From: Candidatus Palauibacter polyketidifaciens
Lineage (GTDB): Bacteria > Gemmatimonadota > Gemmatimonadetes > Palauibacterales > Palauibacteraceae
Assembly: GCF_947581785.1 (NCBI RefSeq)
Contig: NZ_CANPVO010000022.1
Coordinates: 1-61,011 of the forward strand
Length of the DNA stretch: 61,011 bases
Reading direction: 5' to 3'
A program made the translations under genes and the position numbers. The notes under the pieces are model-generated. The model was not told the origin of the DNA. It did no database searches and saw nothing but the letters and a program-made list of their open reading frames with translations. This document shows, in pieces, positions 44,729 through 54,855 of this stretch (the first letter of the stretch is position 1; each line of letters opens with the position of its first letter).

Positions 44729-45507
44729 CATTCACGGTGCCGGGGTTGCCCGGTCTCGCGGGCAAGCGCGTGCTCGTCACCGGAGGTTCGCGCGGCATCG
44801 GACGCGCCGCCGTGCGGTGCCTCGCGGCGTCGGGCGCGTCCGTCGGCGTCGCCTACCACCGAGCGGAGGCCGAGGGGCGGAGCGCGGTCGAAGAGGCGTA
44901 TTCGCTCGCCCCGGACGGGCGCCACTGGTGCGCCGGTGCGGACCTGGCCGACCCCGCGGAGTGTCGGCCGCTGTTCGAGCGCGCCGACGCCGAGTTCGGC
45001 GGACTCGATGGGTTCGTGGGCAACGCCGGCATCTGGAACGTTGACGCGCGGCCCCTCGAGTCGCTTGAGGCGGACGAGTGGCGACGGATGATCGAGACGA
45101 ACCTCACGTCGATCTACGCGAGCACGCGGGAAGCGGCGCTGCGCCTGCAGGCGGGTGGGAGAATCGTCCTCGTCTCCTCGACGGCGTCGCAGCGGGGAGA
45201 GGCGGAGCACAGCCACTACGCCGCGTCGAAGGGCGCGATCAACGCCTTCTGCAAGTCGGTGGCGACCGAACTCGGTCCGAGGTCGATCAACGTGAACGCC
45301 GTCGCCCCCGGCTGGGTCGACACGGACATGTCTTCGCCGGCGCTCCAGGGAGAGGCCGGGCAGGCCGCGCTGGCCCTCATTCCGCTCGGGCGGGTCGCCA
45401 CGGCTGAGGACATCGCCGGGCCCATCTGCTTCCTCCTCTCCGACGCGGCCCGGCACATCACGGGAGAGATCCTCAACGTGAACGGCGGCAGCGTGCTGTG
45501 CGGCTGA
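44725..45507 (+). CDS. SDR family oxidoreductase, FabG-like
   Basis: A 260-residue short-chain dehydrogenase. TGGSRGIG (19-26) binds the cofactor; NAG at 100-102; catalytic residues Ser152, Tyr165 and Lys169 (in HYAASKGAINAF) are all present. SINVNAVAPGWVDTDM is typical of FabG-like reductases. The C-terminus LNVNGGSVLCG is standard. It is coupled to the preceding helical gene by ATGA. The substrate is unknown; no fatty-acid genes lie nearby. Confidence 0.93.
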   Translation: MTFTVPGLPGLAGKRVLVTGGSRGIGRAAVRCLAASGASVGVAYHRAEAEGRSAVEEAYSLAPDGRHWCAGADLADPAECRPLFERADAEFGGLDGFVGNAGIWNVDARPLESLEADEWRRMIETNLTSIYASTREAALRLQAGGRIVLVSSTASQRGEAEHSHYAASKGAINAFCKSVATELGPRSINVNAVAPGWVDTDMSSPALQGEAGQAALALIPLGRVATAEDIAGPICFLLSDAARHITGEILNVNGGSVLCG

Positions 45508-45514
45508 GAATGCC

Positions 45515-46900
45515 GTGAGCGCGATCGATCCGGGCCGATTCTCCCCGTCGCCCGGGTTCTCCCGCACCGCGGAACGGCTCGAAGCCGCGGGTTTCGAGGC
45601 TTGGGCCGTGGGCGGTGCGATCCGCGACGCCTACGTCCGTCAGATCGGCCGGGTGCCCGAGCTGCCCGAGCCGGATGACTGGGAGGACCTCACGACGGAC
45701 GCGCGGCCGGAGGACGTCATGCGCCTCTTTCCGAGGACCGTGCCGGTCGGCGTGTCGCACGGGACCGTGAAGGTGCTCGACGGGGACGACGGCTACGAGG
45801 TGACGACCTTCCGGCGCGATGTCGAGACGGATGGCCGCCACGCGCGGGTGGCCTTCGCCGACTCCATCGGGGAGGACCTGAGCCGCCGGGACTTCACAGC
45901 GAACGCGATCGCCTGGCGGCCCGCCTCCGGCGAGGTGCGCGACGACTGGGACGGCGCGGAGGACATCGAGGACGGGATCCTGCGCGCCGTGGGAGAACCC
46001 GAGGCGCGCTTCCGCGAGGACTACCTGCGCGTCCTGCGCGGCTTCCGGTTCGCGGGGCGCTTCGAGTGGGCGATCGAGGCCCGCACGGACGAGGCGATGC
46101 GGGAGGCCGTGGACGGCCTGTCCGGGCTGTCGGCCGAGCGCGTGCGCGAAGAGCTGCTCAAGGTCATGGCAGATCCGAAGCCCTCGGCCGCCCTGGAGCT
46201 GTACGCGGACTGCGGGGCGCTGGGCCACTGGTACCCGGAGTTCGTGGGGCTGGCGGCCCCCGGCGACGCGTGGAAGTCTGCGCTCGGCGCCGTCGATGCG
46301 GCCCCGGCGCACGCCGCGAACGTACGCCTCGCGAGTCTGCTCGTATCCGCGTCGGAAACGCCCGAGGGGCGGGCCGAAGCCGCCGAGTCGCTCCTCTCAC
46401 GCCTGAAGTTCTCCAACGCGGACCGCCGCTACATCGCGCGGCTTGCCAAGCTGTACCTCCCCTTCGTGGGCGCATTGGACTCCGCGGCGGAGCACCGTCG
46501 CTGGCTCGCATCGGTCGGCGACGCCTGGGAGGACCTGTTCGAACTACACTTCGCCGTCGCTCGCGCCGCGGGAGAGACGCGGGCGGAGCGTTACCTGGAG
46601 GCGACCCGGGAGCGCGTCCGGGAGGAGCGCGAGGGAGATCCGGCCCTCGACCTGGCAGGTCTCGCGGTAAAGGGAGACGACCTCCTCGCGCTCGGCATGT
46701 CGCCGGGCCCGATCGTTCGGATGCTGCTCGAAGAGTTGCTCGAACAGGTCATTGAGGACCCCAGCCGCAACGAGCGAGAGTTGCTGCTCGAAGAGGCCCG
46801 CCGGCTGATCGAGATCGGCTCGCTCGCCGAGGCGTCGCGCCCCCCCGACGCGCACGCCGCCGGCAACGGGCTGCCCGACGCCGATGACGGACGCCGATGA
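45515..46900 (+). CDS. cca: CCA tRNA nucleotidyltransferase, class II
   Basis: A 461-residue enzyme adding or repairing tRNA 3' CCA ends. WAVGGAIRDAY starts the head domain; the metal site reads DDWEDLTTDARPEDVM, where two residues rather than one separate the last two acids; GTVKVL, DLSRRDFTANAIA and RVLRGFRFAGRFEW follow as in the class II family; the C-terminal half is helical. GTG 45515 follows the SDR stop by 7 nt. It fits the tRNA-Gln gene downstream, which encodes no CCA. A poly(A) polymerase role is an alternative. Confidence 0.88.
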   Translation: MSAIDPGRFSPSPGFSRTAERLEAAGFEAWAVGGAIRDAYVRQIGRVPELPEPDDWEDLTTDARPEDVMRLFPRTVPVGVSHGTVKVLDGDDGYEVTTFRRDVETDGRHARVAFADSIGEDLSRRDFTANAIAWRPASGEVRDDWDGAEDIEDGILRAVGEPEARFREDYLRVLRGFRFAGRFEWAIEARTDEAMREAVDGLSGLSAERVREELLKVMADPKPSAALELYADCGALGHWYPEFVGLAAPGDAWKSALGAVDAAPAHAANVRLASLLVSASETPEGRAEAAESLLSRLKFSNADRRYIARLAKLYLPFVGALDSAAEHRRWLASVGDAWEDLFELHFAVARAAGETRAERYLEATRERVREEREGDPALDLAGLAVKGDDLLALGMSPGPIVRMLLEELLEQVIEDPSRNERELLLEEARRLIEIGSLAEASRPPDAHAAGNGLPDADDGRR

Positions 46901-48375
46901 CAGACGAGCCGAGCCTGTTCCCCGAGGCGGAACCGCGCGAGGCGGAACCGCACGCCGCGCCGGCGGACGCCGGTGGGCCGGGGGCCGCCCGGTCCCGGGA
47001 CGCGGGCCTGGCCGACTCGCCGCTCGCCGCCCGCATGCGCCCGCGCACGCTGGCGGAGTTCGTTGGACAGCCGAAGCTCGTCGGCGAGAGCCGGCCCCTG
47101 CGCCAGCTCATCGAGAGCGGGCGCGTCCCGAGCCTCATCTTCTGGGGTCCGCCCGGCACGGGTAAGACCACCCTCGCCGGGCTGCTCGCCAGCCGGATGG
47201 AGGCCACGTTCATCCCCTTCTCCGCCGTGACCGATGGGATCCCCCGCGTCCGCCGCGTCCTGGAGGAAGCGAAGGCGCGCCGCGCCGCGACCGGCCGGGG
47301 CACCGTCCTCTTCGTCGATGAGATCCACCGCTTCAACCGGGCGCAGCAGGATGCCCTCCTCCCGCACGTCGAGCGCGGCGCCATCACCCTCATCGGGGCC
47401 ACGACGGAGAACCCCAGCTTCGAGGTCGTCGGCCCGCTCCTCTCCCGCACGCGGGTCTTCGTCCTCGAACCGCTGGCGCCGGAAGACGTCGCGGAGATCT
47501 GCGCCCGCGCGCTGCGCGACCGGGAGCGTGGACTCGGAGACGCGGGCCTCTCCATCGACGAGGACGCCCTGGCCCGGCTCGGGACCGAATCGGACGGGGA
47601 CGCCCGCCGCGCCCTGAACGCCCTCGAGACGGCGGCGGACCTGGCCGGCGTGGACGGTGTCCCCGCGGTCTCCGAGGATCACGTGGCGGCGGCGCTCCAG
47701 AAACGGTTCGCGCGGTACGACAAGTCGGGCGAGGAGCACTTCAACCTCATCTCCGCCCTGCACAAGGCCGTGCGCGGCTCGGACGCGGACGCCGCGCTCT
47801 ACTGGCTCGCGCGGATGCTCGACGGCGGCGAGGATCCCATGTACCTCGCCCGCCGCATCGTGCGCATGGCCGCCGAGGACATTGGACTCGCGGATCCCGG
47901 CGCGCTGGCGGTCACGATCGCGGCGCGGGACGCGTACCACTTTCTCGGCAGCCCCGAGGGAGATCTGGCGCTGGCCCAGGCGGTCACGTACCTGGCCATC
48001 GCCCCGAAATCGAACGCGGTCTACCAGGCCTTCGGCGGTGCCGCCCGCGCGGCGCGCGAAACGCCGGCCGAGCCCGTCCCGTTCCATATCCGGAACGCGC
48101 CCACGCGGCTCATGAAGGAACTCGGATACGGATCGGGGTATCGCTACGATCACAACGAGGAAGACGGCGTGGCCGCCCAGTCCTACCTTCCCGAGTCGCT
48201 GCGCGGACGCCGCTGGTACGATCCGGTCGAGCGCGGCTGGGAGGTGAACGCGAGGCGCCGGCTCGAAGCGATTCGCGGCAGCCGGGCGCGGGCCGCGGCG
48301 GAAGCGCGTCCCGGGGGAGAGGCGGGAACCGGGACGGACACCGAGACGATGGAGGAGCATCGATCGACAGAGTGA
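46897..48375 (+). CDS. rarA: replication-associated recombination protein A (AAA+ ATPase)
   Basis: A 492-residue MgsA/RarA/WRNIP1-type clamp-loader relative that acts at stalled forks. ADSPLAARMRPRTLAEFVGQ is the conserved start; Walker A is GPPGTGKTTLA; Walker B is VLFVDEIHRFNRAQQDALL; sensor 1 is TLIGATTENPSFEV. The C-terminal half is the MgsA oligomerisation domain (ISALHKAVRGSDADAALYWLARML; YLAIAPKSNAVYQAF). Residues 1-40 are an acidic, Pro/Ala-rich lead, longer than usual. It overlaps cca by ATGA. Confidence 0.96.
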   Translation: MTDEPSLFPEAEPREAEPHAAPADAGGPGAARSRDAGLADSPLAARMRPRTLAEFVGQPKLVGESRPLRQLIESGRVPSLIFWGPPGTGKTTLAGLLASRMEATFIPFSAVTDGIPRVRRVLEEAKARRAATGRGTVLFVDEIHRFNRAQQDALLPHVERGAITLIGATTENPSFEVVGPLLSRTRVFVLEPLAPEDVAEICARALRDRERGLGDAGLSIDEDALARLGTESDGDARRALNALETAADLAGVDGVPAVSEDHVAAALQKRFARYDKSGEEHFNLISALHKAVRGSDADAALYWLARMLDGGEDPMYLARRIVRMAAEDIGLADPGALAVTIAARDAYHFLGSPEGDLALAQAVTYLAIAPKSNAVYQAFGGAARAARETPAEPVPFHIRNAPTRLMKELGYGSGYRYDHNEEDGVAAQSYLPESLRGRRWYDPVERGWEVNARRRLEAIRGSRARAAAEARPGGEAGTGTDTETMEEHRSTE

Positions 48376-49658
48376 CGTCGGACCGGGTGGCGGAACGCGC
48401 GATTCTCGTGGGCGCGCCGCCCCTCGATATGCCCCAGGAGACGGTGGACGAACACCTCGAGGAACTCGCCCGCCTCGCGGGCACGGCGGGAGCCGATGTC
48501 CGGGGCGCGGTCGTCCAGCGCCTGCGCAAGCCGAACGCCTCGACCTTCATCGGCAAGGGGAAGGTCGAACGCCTGGGGCGGACGCTCCGGGAGCACGACG
48601 CGACGCTCGCCATCTTCGACGAGGAACTCACGCCCGCCCAGGGCGCGAATCTCGAAGCGGCGCTCGGCGTGCGCGCGCTCGACCGGACCGAACTCATCCT
48701 CGACATCTTCGCGCTCCGGGCCAGGACCTCGGAGGCGAAGCTCCAGGTCGAACTCGCCCAGCTCCAGTACCTGCGGACGCGGTTGAAGCGGATGTGGACC
48801 CACCTCTCGCGGGAGGGCGGCGGCATCGGCGCGCGTGGGCCCGGAGAGCAGCAGATTGAGACGGACCGCCGGCTCATCGACCGGCGCCTCGCCCGTCTGC
48901 GGCGCAAGCTCGACCACATTGCCCGGGCGCGCGTCACGCAGCGCCGGGCGCGAAGCGAGCAGTTCACCGTGGCGCTCACGGGTTATACGAACGCGGGTAA
49001 ATCCTCCATCCTGCGCGCGCTCTCGGGCTCGGACGTCTTCGTGGAGGACCGGCTGTTCGCGACGGTGGACTCGGCGACCCGGGTTTGCGATCTCGAAGGT
49101 CCGGGTCCGATCCTCCTCACGGACACGGTGGGGTTCATCCGGAAGCTGCCGCATCATCTCGTGGCGTCGTTCCGGGCGACGATGGAGGAACTCGCCGAGG
49201 CCGACCTCCTGCTGCACGTGATCGACGCCTCGTCGCCGAGCCGGGATGAGCAGCGCGAGGCCGTGGAGGGGGTGCTGGCGGCGGCCGGCGTCGCGGACCG
49301 CCCGGTGATCGAGGTCTTCAACAAGGTCGACCGGCTCACGCACGAGGAGGAGCGGGCGCTGCGCGAGCGGGCCGCGGCGGGCGGGCGGCCTCACGTCCTG
49401 ACTTCGATCATGGAACAGGATGGGCTGAAGCCGCTGCAGGAGGCTCTTCAGGCCGCGATGCGGGCCCGCCTCGAGACGGTACGGGTGAGCCTGCCCGCCG
49501 GGGACGGTGCGCGGCTCGCCGAGGCGTATCGGGAGGGGGAGGTGCTGGAGCGCGCGTACGAAGCCGGGTGCGTGGTCATCGTGGCCCGCGTGCCCGCCGG
49601 GGTGGCCGGCCGCTGGCGCGAGAGCGGCCTGGCCGTGGAGCGGGCCGACGCCGCCTGA
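48372..49658 (+). CDS. hflX: ribosome-associated GTPase HflX
   Basis: A 428-residue GTPase that splits and rescues stalled ribosomes. The N-terminal domain has FIGKGKVERLGRTL and FDEELTPAQGANLE; then come GIGARGPGEQQIETDRRLI and a helical hairpin; the G domain has GYTNAGKSS (G1), DTVGFIRKLPHHL (G3) and NKVD (G4). Length is typical of HflX. GTG overlaps the rarA stop (GTGA). Confidence 0.96.
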   Translation: MTSDRVAERAILVGAPPLDMPQETVDEHLEELARLAGTAGADVRGAVVQRLRKPNASTFIGKGKVERLGRTLREHDATLAIFDEELTPAQGANLEAALGVRALDRTELILDIFALRARTSEAKLQVELAQLQYLRTRLKRMWTHLSREGGGIGARGPGEQQIETDRRLIDRRLARLRRKLDHIARARVTQRRARSEQFTVALTGYTNAGKSSILRALSGSDVFVEDRLFATVDSATRVCDLEGPGPILLTDTVGFIRKLPHHLVASFRATMEELAEADLLLHVIDASSPSRDEQREAVEGVLAAAGVADRPVIEVFNKVDRLTHEEERALRERAAAGGRPHVLTSIMEQDGLKPLQEALQAAMRARLETVRVSLPAGDGARLAEAYREGEVLERAYEAGCVVIVARVPAGVAGRWRESGLAVERADAA

Positions 49659-49694
49659 CGCGGCGGCCGGTCGAGTCGAAAACGGGAGCACATC

Positions 49695-50450
49695 ATGGCG
49701 AACAGCAGCTTCTCGCATCTGGTCGACTGCCGGCTCTGCGTGAACATCGATCACGTGGCGACGGTCCGGCAGGCGCGCGGCACGGACGAACCCGACCCGG
49801 TGCGGGCCGCCGTGCTCGCCGAACTGGGCGGAGCGAACGGGATCACCGTGCACCTCCGCGAGGACCGCCGGCACATCCAGGACCGCGACGTGGAACTGCT
49901 GCTGCAGACCGTCCGCACGTTCGTGAACCTCGAACTCGCGGCCGAGGAGGAGGTGCTTGCCCTCGCCGAACGGTGGCGGCCGGCCCAGGCCACGCTCGTC
50001 CCCGAGAAGAGGGAGGAACTCACGACGGAGGGCGGACTGGACCTGTCCGCCGATCCGGCCCGCATCGCCGCCGCCGTGGCGCGGCTGCAGGGCGCCGGGA
50101 TCCGCACGTCGCTCTTCATTGACCCCGACCCCGCGGCCGTCGACGGCTCGGCCGAGGCGGGCGCCGCCGCGATCGAACTCCACACCGGCGAGTACGCCAA
50201 CGCCCCGGACCAGGCGAACGCCGATCGCGAACTCGCGCGGCTGGAGGATGCCGCGGCCCGGGCCGAGGCCGCCGGCCTCGGCGTGCACGCCGGACACGGG
50301 CTCACCTATGAGAACGTGCAGCCGGTGGCGGCGATCGCCGAGTGCGAGGAACTGAACATCGGCCACTCGATCGTGAGCCGCTCGGTGCTCGTGGGGCTGG
50401 AGCGCGCGGTGCTCGAGATGTCGGAACTCGTGCGCGAGGCGCGCGGGTGA
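49695..50450 (+). CDS. pdxJ: pyridoxine 5'-phosphate synthase
   Basis: A 251-residue TIM barrel that condenses 1-deoxyxylulose-5-phosphate with 3-amino-2-oxopropyl phosphate to make PNP, the precursor of [50 protein letters not shown] and [16 protein letters not shown] are signature segments of the phosphate and substrate pockets. GGGAGC lies about 5 nt before the ATG. It overlaps the next gene by GTGA and feeds the many PLP enzymes in this window. Confidence 0.97.
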   Translation: MANSSFSHLVDCRLCVNIDHVATVRQARGTDEPDPVRAAVLAELGGANGITVHLREDRRHIQDRDVELLLQTVRTFVNLELAAEEEVLALAERWRPAQATLVPEKREELTTEGGLDLSADPARIAAAVARLQGAGIRTSLFIDPDPAAVDGSAEAGAAAIELHTGEYANAPDQANADRELARLEDAAARAEAAGLGVHAGHGLTYENVQPVAAIAECEELNIGHSIVSRSVLVGLERAVLEMSELVREARG

Positions 50451-51481
50451 GAGGCCGTCTCACAGTCCTCATCGGCGTCCTCGTCTCCGTCGCGCTCCTC
50501 GTCTGGGCGCTGCGGGACGTCTCGGCCGCCGAACTCCTGAGGCACCTGGGCGAGGCGAACGTCTGGCTCCTGATCGCCGCGACGGTCGTCGCCACGCTCA
50601 CCTTCAACCTCCGGGCGATCCGGTGGGATATCCTCCTCCGCGCCTCGAACGGACACCTGCCGTTCGGTTCGCGCTACGCGGCCGTGTGCATCGGCTTTAT
50701 GGCGAACAACGTCCTGCCCGGCCGGCTCGGAGAGTTCGCCCGCGCCTACTCGCTGTCGCGGATCACCCCCGTGCCCCTGAGCGCCGCGCTCGCCTCGCTC
50801 GTCGTGGAGCGCCTGCTCGACGCGATCGTGCTCATGGTGTTTCTCGTCCCCGCCTTCTTCATCGTCGGGGTCGACGAAGCCGCTTCCGGGACGCTGCGGG
50901 ACCTGTTCACAGTGGGCGTCATCCTCGTCTCCGCGAGCCTGCTTGCGCTCGCGCTGCTCGTCCGCTCTCCGGATCGCTTCCTCCGGCTCGCGGCCACATG
51001 GTTCCACCGGGTCGCGCCCGACCGCGTCGCCGACCGGGTCATGGACGTGCTTTCCGCGTTCGTGGACGGCCTCGGGGCGCTGCGCCACGCGCACGTCTTC
51101 GCCCGCGCGATGCTGTGGTCGTTCGCCGTGTGGGCCTGGAACGCCTTCTCGTTCTTCCTCGGCTTCCTCGCCTTCGGGATCCTCACGCCCGGGTTCCTCG
51201 GCGCGCTCGTCCTCCAGACGACGATCAGCTTCGCCGTCGCGATCCCGTCGACGCCGGGGTTCTTCGGACCGTTCGAGACCGCGGCCCGCGTCGCGCTCGA
51301 ACTCCACCACATCGAGCCCGCGAGAATCATCAGCTTCGCCGCGGGATACCACATCCTCACCTTCCTGCCGATCACGGTGCTGGGGATCTGGTACATGCGA
51401 CGCCTGGGGATCAGCCGGAAGGAATTCGGGCGGGGCAAGCCGCCGGCCCCGGAGCCCTCGCCCCCGGAGACCTCGGCGTGA
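50447..51481 (+). CDS. LPG synthase-type flippase-like membrane protein
   Basis: A 344-residue integral membrane protein of the lysylphosphatidylglycerol synthase transmembrane family (UPF0104/YbhN). It has about eight hydrophobic helices and the conserved [30 protein letters not shown] and [16 protein letters not shown] segments. The family moves lipids or lipid-linked groups across the membrane; there is no aminoacyl-transfer domain, so it is not a full MprF. GTG 50447 overlaps pdxJ and the end overlaps ispE by GTGA. Confidence 0.9.
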   Translation: MRGRLTVLIGVLVSVALLVWALRDVSAAELLRHLGEANVWLLIAATVVATLTFNLRAIRWDILLRASNGHLPFGSRYAAVCIGFMANNVLPGRLGEFARAYSLSRITPVPLSAALASLVVERLLDAIVLMVFLVPAFFIVGVDEAASGTLRDLFTVGVILVSASLLALALLVRSPDRFLRLAATWFHRVAPDRVADRVMDVLSAFVDGLGALRHAHVFARAMLWSFAVWAWNAFSFFLGFLAFGILTPGFLGALVLQTTISFAVAIPSTPGFFGPFETAARVALELHHIEPARIISFAAGYHILTFLPITVLGIWYMRRLGISRKEFGRGKPPAPEPSPPETSA

Positions 51482-52434
51482 CGAGGGCTGGAGAGGCGGC
51501 GGGCGCCGGAGAGATCGGGACGGCCGAGGCGCACGCGAAGGTCAACCTGCGCCTGCGCGTGTTCGCCCGCGACGAAACGGGCTTTCACGGCGTCGAGACC
51601 GTGCTCGCGCGCACGAGCCTCTCCGACACCGTGACGCTCTCGGAGTCCGACACCCGCGAAGCCCGCCCGAAAGGAGCCGCGTCGAGGGGGGCCGGACGGG
51701 GCGTCACCCTCTCCGTCGATGGACCGCTGGCGGACGGCGTACCCGACGGCTCCGACAACCTGTGCTGGCAGGCCGCCGCGGCGTTTCTCGACCGTGCCTT
51801 CCGGAGACGGGCGCGGCCCGCCGTGCACATCCACCTCACGAAACGCATCCCGATGGGGAGCGGACTCGGGGGCGGAAGCGCGGACGCGGGCGCGACACTC
51901 CGCCTCCTCGCGGACCGCTGGCCCCGCCTGGAGACGCGGGAACTCATCGACATCGCCGGCGAGATCGGCAGCGACGTGCCCTTCGCCCTTCTCGACGTCC
52001 CGATGGCGCTGGGCTGGGAGCGCGGCCGCCGGCTGCTCCCGCTCCGACCGCCGCGGCCCCGTCCCGCGCTGCTGGTCTGCGGCGGCATCCACGTTTCCAC
52101 GCCGGAGGCGTACGGCTGGCTCGGGAGGACGGAGGCGGACGCCGGAGGCGCCTCGGTGTTTCCCGGCGCGACGCGGCTGGCGGAGTGGGAATCGCTCGAG
52201 CGCCTGGCCCGGAACGACCTCGAGGCGCCCGTCCTCGCCAGGCACCCCGAACTGTCGGAACTCCTCGATCAACTTCGGTCGTGCGACCCGGCGGTGGCCG
52301 CACTGACGGGATCGGGCTCGGCGCTGTTCGCGATCTTCCGCGACGAGACGGAACGCGCCCGCGCCCGCCGCGCGCTGGCCGCCCGCGGGGGTGCCGACGG
52401 CCTCCGAATTCTGGACGTCACACTCCCCGTCTGA
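51478..52434 (+). CDS. ispE: 4-diphosphocytidyl-2-C-methyl-D-erythritol kinase
   Basis: A 318-residue GHMP kinase of the MEP isoprenoid pathway, which phosphorylates CDP-ME at O-2. AHAKVNLRLRVFARDETGFHGVETVL is the N-terminal lysine-bearing segment; PMGSGLGGGSADAG is the ATP loop; LTGSGSALFAIF is the C-terminal motif. GTG 51478 overlaps the upstream gene by GTGA. A tandem-repeat array follows 4 nt after the stop. Confidence 0.95.
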   Translation: MTRAGEAAGAGEIGTAEAHAKVNLRLRVFARDETGFHGVETVLARTSLSDTVTLSESDTREARPKGAASRGAGRGVTLSVDGPLADGVPDGSDNLCWQAAAAFLDRAFRRRARPAVHIHLTKRIPMGSGLGGGSADAGATLRLLADRWPRLETRELIDIAGEIGSDVPFALLDVPMALGWERGRRLLPLRPPRPRPALLVCGGIHVSTPEAYGWLGRTEADAGGASVFPGATRLAEWESLERLARNDLEAPVLARHPELSELLDQLRSCDPAVAALTGSGSALFAIFRDETERARARRALAARGGADGLRILDVTLPV

Positions 52435-52438
52435 GCCC

Positions 52439-52516
52439 CATCGGGGGCCAATTCCGAGGCCAATCCGAGGCCAATCCGAGGCCAACCCGAGGCCTGTCCG
52501 AGGCCCATCCGGGGCG
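52439..52516 (+). repeat. 11-bp tandem repeat array between ispE and tRNA-Gln
   Basis: Seven direct units of mostly 11 bp, consensus AATCCGAGGCC, with units 3 and 4 (52462-52472 and 52473-52483) identical, one unit of 12 bp, and the outer units (CATCGGGGGCC, CATCCGGGGCG) diverged. The array starts 4 nt after ispE and ends 10 nt before the tRNA promoter -35. It may be a regulatory or terminator-like GC array, or a slippage product. Confidence 0.7.
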
Positions 52517-52526
52517 TCGGCGCGGT

Positions 52527-52556
52527 TTGACGCCGCTGGCCGGATCGCGCCATCTT
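52527..52556 (+). promoter_or_regulatory. promoter of tRNA-Gln
   Basis: TTGACG (52527-52532), 18 nt, CATCTT (52551-52556). Transcription would begin near 52563, only about 3 nt before the mature tRNA 5' end, leaving almost nothing for RNase P to remove. Confidence 0.5.
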
Positions 52557-52565
52557 CGGCGCCTC

Positions 52566-52636
52566 TGGCCCCTCGTCTAATGGCAAGACACCGGCCTTTG
52601 GAGCCGATGATCCAGGTTCGACCCCTGGGGGGCCAA
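52566..52636 (+). tRNA. tRNA-Gln (anticodon UUG)
   Basis: A complete cloverleaf can be drawn: acceptor TGGCCCC / GGGGCCA (7 bp, perfect), D stem GTCT/AGAC, anticodon arm with loop CTTTGGA (anticodon TTG at the third to fifth bases), and T arm CCAGG-TTCGACC-CCTGG. The discriminator base is A and no CCA is encoded, so the cca gene product must add it. Its own promoter lies directly upstream and a protein gene starts 4 nt after its end. Confidence 0.96.
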
Positions 52637-52640
52637 TCCC

Positions 52641-54806
52641 ATGCCTGATACCCGTTCCCGCCCCGCCGGCCGGGCAAACCGACTCGCGCAGGAGAAGAGT
52701 CCCTACCTTCTCCAGCACGCCTTCAATCCCGTGGACTGGGTTCCGTGGGGCGAGGAGGCCTTCGCGCGCGCCCGGGCCGAGGACCGTCCGATCTTCCTCT
52801 CCATCGGCTACGCGACCTGCCACTGGTGTCACGTCATGGAGCGCGAGTCCTTCGAGGACGAGGACGTGGCGGCGCTCCTCAACCGCGACTTCGTGTCGAT
52901 CAAGGTGGACCGGGAGGAACGTCCCGACATCGACGGCGTCTACATGACGGCATGCCAGCTCATGACGGGGCAGGGGGGATGGCCTCTCACGATCGTGATG
53001 ACGCCGGACAAGCAGCCCTTCTTCGCCGGAACCTATTTCCCGCGCGAGAGCATGGCCGGGCGGGCGGGGATGCTGGAACTGCTGCCCCGGCTCGCGGAGC
53101 TGTGGCGGGAGCGGCGTGAGGATGTCGAGGCGGCGGGGGCCTCGGCGCTGGCGGCCATCCGGGAGGTCGAGGTCCGCGGGCTGGGTTCCGGGGCGGGCGC
53201 GCTCGACGAAGAGGCGCTCCGCCGCGGTTTCGGCGAGCTGCGGGCCCGGTTCGACCCCCACCAGGGAGGGTTCTCCCGGGCCCCGAAGTTTCCGGCGCCG
53301 CACCAGCTCCTCTTCCTCCTGCGCTGGAGCGACCGCACCGGCGACAGGCGCGGCGTGGAGATGGTGGAGAAGACGCTCGTCTCCATGAGGCGGGGAGGCG
53401 TCTTCGACCACGTCGGGTACGGATTCCACCGCTACTCGACGGACGCCCGCTGGCTCGTCCCGCACTTCGAGAAGATGCTGTACGACCAGGCGCTGCTCGC
53501 CATGGCCTACACGGAGCTGTGGCAGATGACGGGCGACGACGCGCACCGGACGGTGGCCCGCGAGATCTACGAATACGTGGCGCGCGACCTCACGGACGCG
53601 GAGGGCGGCTTCTATTCCGCAGAAGACGCGGACAGCGAGGGGCGCGAAGGGGCGTTCTACGTGTGGACGCGGGATGAGTTCGACGAGGTGCTGTCGGCGG
53701 CGCTGGGGGAGGACGTGGCCGGCCTTGCGCGGCGCGCCTTCCGGATCGAGGCGCGCGGCAACTTCGCGGACGAGGCGTCGGGGCTCCGGACCGGCGAGAA
53801 CATCCTGCACGCCGGTGAGACGCCCGCCGAGATCGCGGCGGCACTCGGGGAGGACGCCGACTACGTCGAGAAACGCCTGGAGGAGGCGCGCCGCGTCCTG
53901 TTCGAGAAGCGAACGACGCGGGAGCGCCCGCTGCTCGACGACAAGATTCTGACGGACTGGAACGGGCTCATGATCGCGGCGCTGGCGCGGAGCGGCCTCG
54001 CCTTCGGCGACGAATCGCTCGTCGGGGCGGCGGCGCGGGCGGCGGACTTCGTCCTCGGGCGGCTGCGCGACGGGGAGGGGCAGTTGCTGCACCGCTACCG
54101 GGACGGGGAATCGGCCATCTCCGCGGGCGCGGCAGACCACGCCTGCCTGATCTGGGGGCTGATCGAACTGTACGGGGCGACGTTCGACCCGCGCTGGCTT
54201 CGGGCGGCGCGCGATCTGCTGGACCCGCTCCTGGAGCGCTTCTGGGACCCCGACCGGCACGGCGTGTTCAACGTGGACGCGACGCAGACCGACGTGCCCG
54301 TCCGGCAGAAGGAGTTGTATGACGGGGCCACGCCCTCGGCCAACGCGACGACGTGGTACGTGCTCCTCCGGCTCGGGCGGCTCACGGGCGACCTCGAACT
54401 CCTGGACCGGGCGGAGGCGCTGCGCGGGGCGCTCGCCGGTCCCGTCGGCGGCGCGCCCTCCGCCCACACGATGTCGCTCGTCGCGCTCGATCTCGCCCTG
54501 GGCCCGGCGCAGGAAGTCGTAGTGACGGGAGACCCCGGCGACCCCGGCACGCGGCGCATGCTCGCCGCGCTCGCCGACCGCTACGGGCCCCGCACGGCCG
54601 TCCTCTTCAAGCCGGCGGGCACCCCGCCGGCGTCCGGCGGGCCGGTGGCGGAAGCGCTCGCGGAGATCGCGCCCTTCAGCGCCCCGCACGATCTCCTGGA
54701 CGGGAAGGCGACGGCGTACGTTTGCACCGGCTTCGCGTGCCGGCGTCCCACGACCGACGTCGCGGAGATTCTGGAGCAACTCGCCGGATCGCCCCAGGAC
54801 AACTGA
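52641..54806 (+). CDS. DUF255/YyaL-type thioredoxin-domain protein
   Basis: A 721-residue protein. [21 protein letters not shown] is the family-defining start, followed by the thioredoxin-like [16 protein letters not shown] with CxxC near residue 70. The remainder is an (alpha/alpha)6 region as in YyaL/spermatogenesis-associated protein 20 relatives ([42 protein letters not shown]). Function is not established; a redox or carbohydrate/mannose-epimerase-like role has been proposed by fold. The only in-frame start is ATG 52641, 4 nt after tRNA-Gln. Confidence 0.92.
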   Translation: MPDTRSRPAGRANRLAQEKSPYLLQHAFNPVDWVPWGEEAFARARAEDRPIFLSIGYATCHWCHVMERESFEDEDVAALLNRDFVSIKVDREERPDIDGVYMTACQLMTGQGGWPLTIVMTPDKQPFFAGTYFPRESMAGRAGMLELLPRLAELWRERREDVEAAGASALAAIREVEVRGLGSGAGALDEEALRRGFGELRARFDPHQGGFSRAPKFPAPHQLLFLLRWSDRTGDRRGVEMVEKTLVSMRRGGVFDHVGYGFHRYSTDARWLVPHFEKMLYDQALLAMAYTELWQMTGDDAHRTVAREIYEYVARDLTDAEGGFYSAEDADSEGREGAFYVWTRDEFDEVLSAALGEDVAGLARRAFRIEARGNFADEASGLRTGENILHAGETPAEIAAALGEDADYVEKRLEEARRVLFEKRTTRERPLLDDKILTDWNGLMIAALARSGLAFGDESLVGAAARAADFVLGRLRDGEGQLLHRYRDGESAISAGAADHACLIWGLIELYGATFDPRWLRAARDLLDPLLERFWDPDRHGVFNVDATQTDVPVRQKELYDGATPSANATTWYVLLRLGRLTGDLELLDRAEALRGALAGPVGGAPSAHTMSLVALDLALGPAQEVVVTGDPGDPGTRRMLAALADRYGPRTAVLFKPAGTPPASGGPVAEALAEIAPFSAPHDLLDGKATAYVCTGFACRRPTTDVAEILEQLAGSPQDN

Positions 54807-54855
54807 CCGCCCCAACGCAACCGACCACCCCGGGACAGACACTGGAGTTCGAGGC

